Below the pieces are notes generated by a model. It was not told where the DNA came from. It saw only the letters and a program-made list of their open reading frames with translations, and did no database searches. From positions 1 to 40,552 of the forward strand of contig CAZHGD010000055.1 in the NCBI GenBank assembly GCA_964531735.1: 40,552 bases of DNA. Reading direction: 5' to 3'. The DNA comes from CAZHGD01 sp964531735 (lineage in GTDB: Bacteria > Armatimonadota > UBA10988). Position 1 is the first letter of the stretch, and every line of letters begins with the position of its first letter. Positions 37,434-40,552 of this stretch are shown here, piece after piece. The translations under genes were made by a program, and so were the position numbers.

Positions 37434-38210
37434 ATGAGCCGTATCCACCAATCGTTTTCCATCTGGTCCAACGCCCCGGGCGACGCCGCGGCGCTGGAGC
37501 GCATCATCGCCGGCGCGGCCGAAGTCGGCTTCGAGGGTGTCGACGCCCTGGGTGGCCCGCCGCTCGAGGAGTTGCACGCGTTGGTCAGCAAGTACGGCCT
37601 GAAGATCGCCACCTTCGGCGGGCACGGCACGCTGACCGAAGGGCTGAACAACCCGAAGTACCACGAGCGCATCGAGGCCGAACTGACCGAGAACATCGCC
37701 AAGGCGGCCGACCTCGGCGTGCCCGGCCTGGTCTGCCTGACCGGCAACCGCGCCGGCATGGACGACTACACCGGCCTGCTCAACAGCGCGGCGATCCTGC
37801 GCAAGATGGCGCCGCTGGCCGAGGCCAAGGGCGTCAACCTGAACGTCGAGCTGCTCAACAGCAAGGTCGACCACAAGGACTACATGTGCGACCGCACCCG
37901 CTGGGGCGTGGTGCTCTGCGAGATGGTCGGCTCGCCGCGGATCAAGCTGCTCTACGACATCTATCACATGCAGATTGACGAGGGCGACGTCATCCGCAAC
38001 ATCCGCGACTACGGCCAGTACTTCGGCCACTACCACACCGGCGGCGTGCCCGGCCGGCAGGACCTGGACGAGGCCCAGGAGCTGTACTACCCGGCCATCA
38101 TGCGGGCGATCCTGGAGACCGGCTTCGACCTCTACGTGGCCCACGAGTTCATCCCGAAGGGTGACCCGCTGGCGGCGCTGAAGGCGGCGTTCGGGGTGTG
38201 CGACGTGTGA
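37434..38210 (+). CDS. Hydroxypyruvate-isomerase-like / xylose-isomerase-fold protein, copy 2
   Basis: The 258-residue product is a paralogue of the protein at 35330-36115, with matching ligands Glu139 (LNVELLNSK), Asp175 (LLYDIYHM), His201 (GHYHTGGVPGR) and Glu238 (VAHEF). It opens MSRIHQSFSIWSNAPGD and lacks the YPMYNRGG segment of copy 1, so the N-terminal half, which shapes the substrate pocket, has diverged more than the C-terminal half. A 42-base stretch (37827-37868) is identical to 35717-35758. GGAG is nine bases before the ATG. It is followed by an 18-bp hairpin, likely the end of this transcript. The substrate is unknown. Confidence 0.85.
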   Translation: MSRIHQSFSIWSNAPGDAAALERIIAGAAEVGFEGVDALGGPPLEELHALVSKYGLKIATFGGHGTLTEGLNNPKYHERIEAELTENIAKAADLGVPGLVCLTGNRAGMDDYTGLLNSAAILRKMAPLAEAKGVNLNVELLNSKVDHKDYMCDRTRWGVVLCEMVGSPRIKLLYDIYHMQIDEGDVIRNIRDYGQYFGHYHTGGVPGRQDLDEAQELYYPAIMRAILETGFDLYVAHEFIPKGDPLAALKAAFGVCDV

Positions 38211-38215
38211 CGTCA

Positions 38216-38265
38216 CGGCGAGTTCGACCGCCGGGCGCATCGGTCCGCGGCGGTCGAACTCGCCG
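38216..38265 (+). terminator. Strong hairpin terminator after isomerase copy 2
   Basis: Arms 38216-38233 and 38248-38265 are perfectly complementary over 18 bases around a 14-base loop, starting five bases after the stop codon. No T-run follows. It is the longest perfect stem in the window. Confidence 0.7.
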
Positions 38266-38351
38266 CCGTCGACAAGTGACGCGCGGTGCGGTCCGCGGCG
38301 TGCAGGGCGGTCGAACGTGCAGTGCAGGGGGGCCGTTCAGAAGGAGCTGAC

Positions 38352-39302
38352 ATGCCGATCGAGTTCGCGTGCGAGAGTTGCGGGGCTCAGCATTCGGTGC
38401 CGGATGACAAGGCGGGGGCCAAGGGGCGGTGCGGCTGCGGGGCGGTGATGCAGGTGCCGACGGTGGCCCCGGCGCAGGCGGCTGAGGCGCCGCCACCAGA
38501 GCCGTCGGCGGTCAGCGACGCGCCGCCCGAGCCACAGCCCGCGTCTCAGGAGAGCGCTCAGCGTCCGGCGACGCCCCGCCGTGCCAAGCGGGCGCTTGGC
38601 CTGGCTGCCGGGTTGGTGCTCCTGTGCGTATTGGTTGGGGCCGTCGGGCTCGCCTGGCACCGACTTCGCCGCGGGCCGGCAGCACCGGCTGCCAGCCGGG
38701 TCGCTGACCGCGGTCCGCGCGGCGGCGAAGCGGAACCGCCTGCCAGTCCGGCGGCTGACCGCGGTCTGCACGGCCCGGTGGAGGAGCCGCCTGCCAAGCA
38801 AGCCGCTGATGATGACCTGGCCTGGGTGCTGGAACTGGCCGACTTCCCCGACCTGGCATCGGGCAAGCTCCCGCTCCGCTTGCGCACGGGCATCGCCTAC
38901 GCTGGCTTCCCCCAGGAGTGGTACAACGCCAAGGCGTTGGCCGAACTGCACTGCATGTCTGGCCGACACGAGTCGGTGTCGGCGGCGGTGGCCCGCCAAA
39001 GCAAGGCGGCCAGCCACTTGGCAGCGCTGCCACAGGGATGGTACGACCGACACGTTCGCCTGAAGATCGCCGTGGCCAACGCCTACTTCCAGGCGTTCAC
39101 ACAGCAGGAGCACCTGCAGCGGATGCAGGCGGAGGCAGCGAAGCCGCAGTCCTACTGGACCGCACTCTACGAGCGCGCCGCCGGCTGGGTGGACGCAGAT
39201 AGCCGGCAGACTGAAGCGCAACGCCTGGCGCAGTTGGACGAAGCGCTCGCTGTCTCGGCCGCGCAACTCCAGCAGGCCGTGCGTGGTTACCACGCCGACT
39301 GA
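38352..39302 (+). CDS. Zinc-ribbon, single-pass membrane protein of unknown function
   Basis: The 316-residue product begins with a zinc-ribbon-like domain: FACESCGAQHSVPDDKAGAKG then RCGCGAVMQVP, which pairs CxxC with CxC. A Pro/Ala/Glu-rich linker is followed by one membrane segment (about residues 81-101, ALGLAAGLVLLCVLVGAVGLAW). Next comes a linker with 17-residue repeats, and then a predominantly helical C-terminal domain (about 150-316) with several aromatic and Gln-rich segments. The ribbon would face the cytoplasm. This layout is common in Planctomycetes-like genomes, but I recognise no function for the C-terminal domain. AAGGAG at 38341-38346 supports the ATG at 38352; an upstream start is not supported. 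It is followed by 263 bases without a gene. Confidence 0.7.
   Translation: MPIEFACESCGAQHSVPDDKAGAKGRCGCGAVMQVPTVAPAQAAEAPPPEPSAVSDAPPEPQPASQESAQRPATPRRAKRALGLAAGLVLLCVLVGAVGLAWHRLRRGPAAPAASRVADRGPRGGEAEPPASPAADRGLHGPVEEPPAKQAADDDLAWVLELADFPDLASGKLPLRLRTGIAYAGFPQEWYNAKALAELHCMSGRHESVSAAVARQSKAASHLAALPQGWYDRHVRLKIAVANAYFQAFTQQEHLQRMQAEAAKPQSYWTALYERAAGWVDADSRQTEAQRLAQLDEALAVSAAQLQQAVRGYHAD
38689..38818 (+). repeat. About 2.5 copies of a 51-base in-frame tandem repeat
   Basis: Units begin at 38689, 38740 and 38791 and encode 17-residue repeats: AASRVADRGPRGGEAEP, PASPAADRGLHGPVEEP, then partial PAKQAADDDL. They form the linker after the membrane segment of the zinc-ribbon protein and could vary in number between strains. 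Confidence 0.6.
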
Positions 39303-39565
39303 GGCGGCAGGCTGTAGCGCCGAGCGGCAGGGATTGCCTGCCACAGAGCGAACCACTCCCCTGCACTCGCCGCGGGGCTCTGTCGACGCCGCGATCGAAG
39401 GTCCACAACCAAGAGCGCCGACAACACGGGACGCATCAGGCAGGCCTTCACGTGCCGGCCGGTCTGCAAGAGCCGACAAGCCGCGCACCGAGTTGCTCGT
39501 CGAGCCAGCGTCGGTCAACGGCGAGCCGGGCTGGGCTGCCGCCGTCGACGCCGAGGGCGTTCGAG
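39303..39565. other. Intergenic stretch without a recognised gene
   Basis: This 263-base stretch between the zinc-ribbon gene and the hydrolase gene shows no frame with family motifs on either strand and no clear terminator or promoter. An in-frame extension upstream of the hydrolase exists from 39452 but is Arg/Ser/Pro-rich and looks like non-coding sequence. Confidence 0.4.
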
Positions 39566-40516
39566 ATGATGTGCCACTGGCATGGCCAACGTACCAGACC
39601 TGCCGTCGCTGACCAACTGCGTCGGCGCCACCTGTGGGCGCTGATCGGGGCGTGGTGGGCGCTCGGCGTCGCCCCGGCGCGGGCGGCGCTGGTCCCCTTG
39701 GATGCCTCGCGGATCGAGGACCTGGGCGCACTGCTCGAACCGGTCCGGCAGCAGTTCGAGGTGCCGGCGTTGGCTGGCGCCATCGTGACCAGCGACCGCC
39801 TGGTAGGTCTGGGCGTGGTCGGCACTCGGGTCTCCGGTGAGGACCGGCCCGCCCAGGTCACCGACCAGTTCCACCTCGGCTCGTGCACGAAGTCCATGAC
39901 CGCGACGCTGCTGGCCATGCTCGTCGAGGAGGGCAAGCTGACCTGGCAGACGACGCTCGGCGAGGTGTTCGGCCAGTTGCTCGATCGCGGCGACCCGGTC
40001 TGGCGGTCGGTCACCGTGGAGCAGGTGCTCTCGCAACGAGCCGGCTTGCCACGGAATGTGCGTCGCCGTCCGCCTGCCCGCGGCACCAGCGTGCTGCAGC
40101 AGCGCCGCGCGATCGTGGTCGATGCGGTCAGCAAGCCGCCGGACAGCCCGCCGGGCACGCAGTACACCTATTCCAACCTCGGCTTCATCATCGCCGGCGC
40201 CGTCCTCGAGCAACTGACCGGCCAGAGTTGGGAGGACGTCATCCAGACGCGCCTGTTCGGCCCGCTGGGCATGGCCTCGGCCGGCTTCGGGGCGGCCGGC
40301 GCCGGCGCCGCCGACACCCGGTCGCAGCCGTGGCCGCACAAACTGGTCGATGGCCGCGTGGTGGCGATCGAACCGAGCCCTCAGGCCGACAACCCGCCCT
40401 ACCTCGGGCCGGCCGGCCGGGTCCACGTGGCCATCGCCGACTGGGCTCGCTATGTGGCGCTGCACCTGCGCGGTGAGCAGGGCCGCGGTGACCTGCTTAA
40501 GTACCTATCCGAATAG
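39566..40516 (+). CDS. Exported serine beta-lactamase-family hydrolase, probably truncated
   Basis: The 316-residue product has an Arg-rich start and a membrane or signal segment (LWALIGAWWALGVAPARA, likely cut after ARA). The beta-lactamase/esterase (class C-like, PF00144-type) domain follows, with the catalytic Ser-x-x-Lys in LGSCTKSMTATLLAMLVEEG, the Tyr-x-Asn in YTYSNLGFIIAGAVLEQLTG, and the GPAGRVHVAIADWARYVALHL segment. Family members usually continue for another 80-150 residues to a His/Lys-Thr-Gly motif; here the frame stops in LLKYLSE soon after, so the third active-site motif is missing. ATG 39566 or 39569 fits the signal peptide, with GAGGG upstream. Specificity (peptidase, esterase or lactamase) is unknown. 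Antibiotic resistance is not implied. Confidence 0.78.
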   Translation: MMCHWHGQRTRPAVADQLRRRHLWALIGAWWALGVAPARAALVPLDASRIEDLGALLEPVRQQFEVPALAGAIVTSDRLVGLGVVGTRVSGEDRPAQVTDQFHLGSCTKSMTATLLAMLVEEGKLTWQTTLGEVFGQLLDRGDPVWRSVTVEQVLSQRAGLPRNVRRRPPARGTSVLQQRRAIVVDAVSKPPDSPPGTQYTYSNLGFIIAGAVLEQLTGQSWEDVIQTRLFGPLGMASAGFGAAGAGAADTRSQPWPHKLVDGRVVAIEPSPQADNPPYLGPAGRVHVAIADWARYVALHLRGEQGRGDLLKYLSE

Positions 40517-40552
40517 TCCCGCTGCGCGGAACGTGATCCACGCGCACGCCAG

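Noticed and set aside
1..40552. tRNA, rRNA, CRISPR arrays, insertion sequences and att sites
   Set aside because: I saw no T-arm-like GTTCRA patterns in a cloverleaf context, no regular spaced repeats and no transposase or integrase motifs on either strand.

Overview
The window is high-GC (roughly two thirds G+C or more by eye), densely coded bacterial DNA with no rRNA, tRNA, CRISPR array or recognisable transposase. The best taxonomic clue is the prepilin at 26975-27700. Its N-terminal helix reads on into FPVFAKAREKARQ and then an NNMKQLG segment, the form of the prepilin-like protein that is very abundant in Armatimonadota and also seen in related Planctomycetes-like lineages. The large secreted GH42-like and GH-A-like proteins, uroporphyrinogen-decarboxylase-family protein, hydroxypyruvate-isomerase-like proteins and aldo/keto reductase fit the same kind of heterotrophic polysaccharide degrader. 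I infer an Armatimonadota-like organism, probably environmental; this is not proven.

Layout. (1) 66-3416: a very large exported GH42-like protein. (2) 3426-6169, minus strand: a PP2C phosphatase, then a GNAT acetyltransferase and methyltransferase pair. (3) 6301-14541, plus strand: a sugar-catabolic operon. It starts from a near-consensus sigma-70 promoter whose -10 is embedded in heptamer repeats. It encodes an enolase-superfamily sugar-acid dehydratase, aldehyde dehydrogenase, GntR/FadR-type regulator, class II aldolase, PfkB kinase, fucose/arabinose-isomerase-like protein and a GH2 glycosidase. A hairpin follows, then an exported GHL10-like protein (14642-16762), which meets a convergent oligogalacturonate-lyase-like beta-propeller (16769-18001). 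(4) 18107-24815: a TetR repressor with a palindromic operator, followed by a membrane-fusion protein, two ABC ATPases and two ABC-2 permeases. The order is that of the E. coli cecR-ybhGFSR exporter. (5) 25057-27700: small genes, namely a UPF0175 protein with an overlapping 35-residue ORF, a BamE-like membrane protein, an exported C39-like cysteine-peptidase-fold protein, and a convergent prepilin behind a perfect 13-bp hairpin. (6) 35193-27852, minus strand: a four-gene operon of aldo/keto reductase, exported GH-A hydrolase, exported GH42-like protein and URO-D-family protein. (7) 35330-38210, plus strand: two paralogous hydroxypyruvate-isomerase-like genes flanking an ECF sigma factor that carries an extra C-terminal winged helix. 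(8) 38352-40516: a zinc-ribbon/transmembrane protein and a serine beta-lactamase-family hydrolase that ends early near the window edge.

How the genes may work together (inference). Exported and cytoplasmic glycosidases and the lyase-like protein would supply an unusual sugar or uronate. The isomerase, kinase and aldolase would convert it to a triose phosphate plus an aldehyde, which the dehydrogenase oxidises. The dehydratase would handle the matching sugar acid, and the GntR protein would gate the operon. The substrate cannot be read from sequence, and no sugar transporter lies in the window. The most distinctive items are the mixed isomerase/kinase/aldolase/dehydratase operon with its repeat-embedded promoter, the ECF sigma-winged-helix fusion between near-duplicate isomerase genes, and the exporter with an unusually long membrane-fusion protein and a degenerate second ATPase signature.
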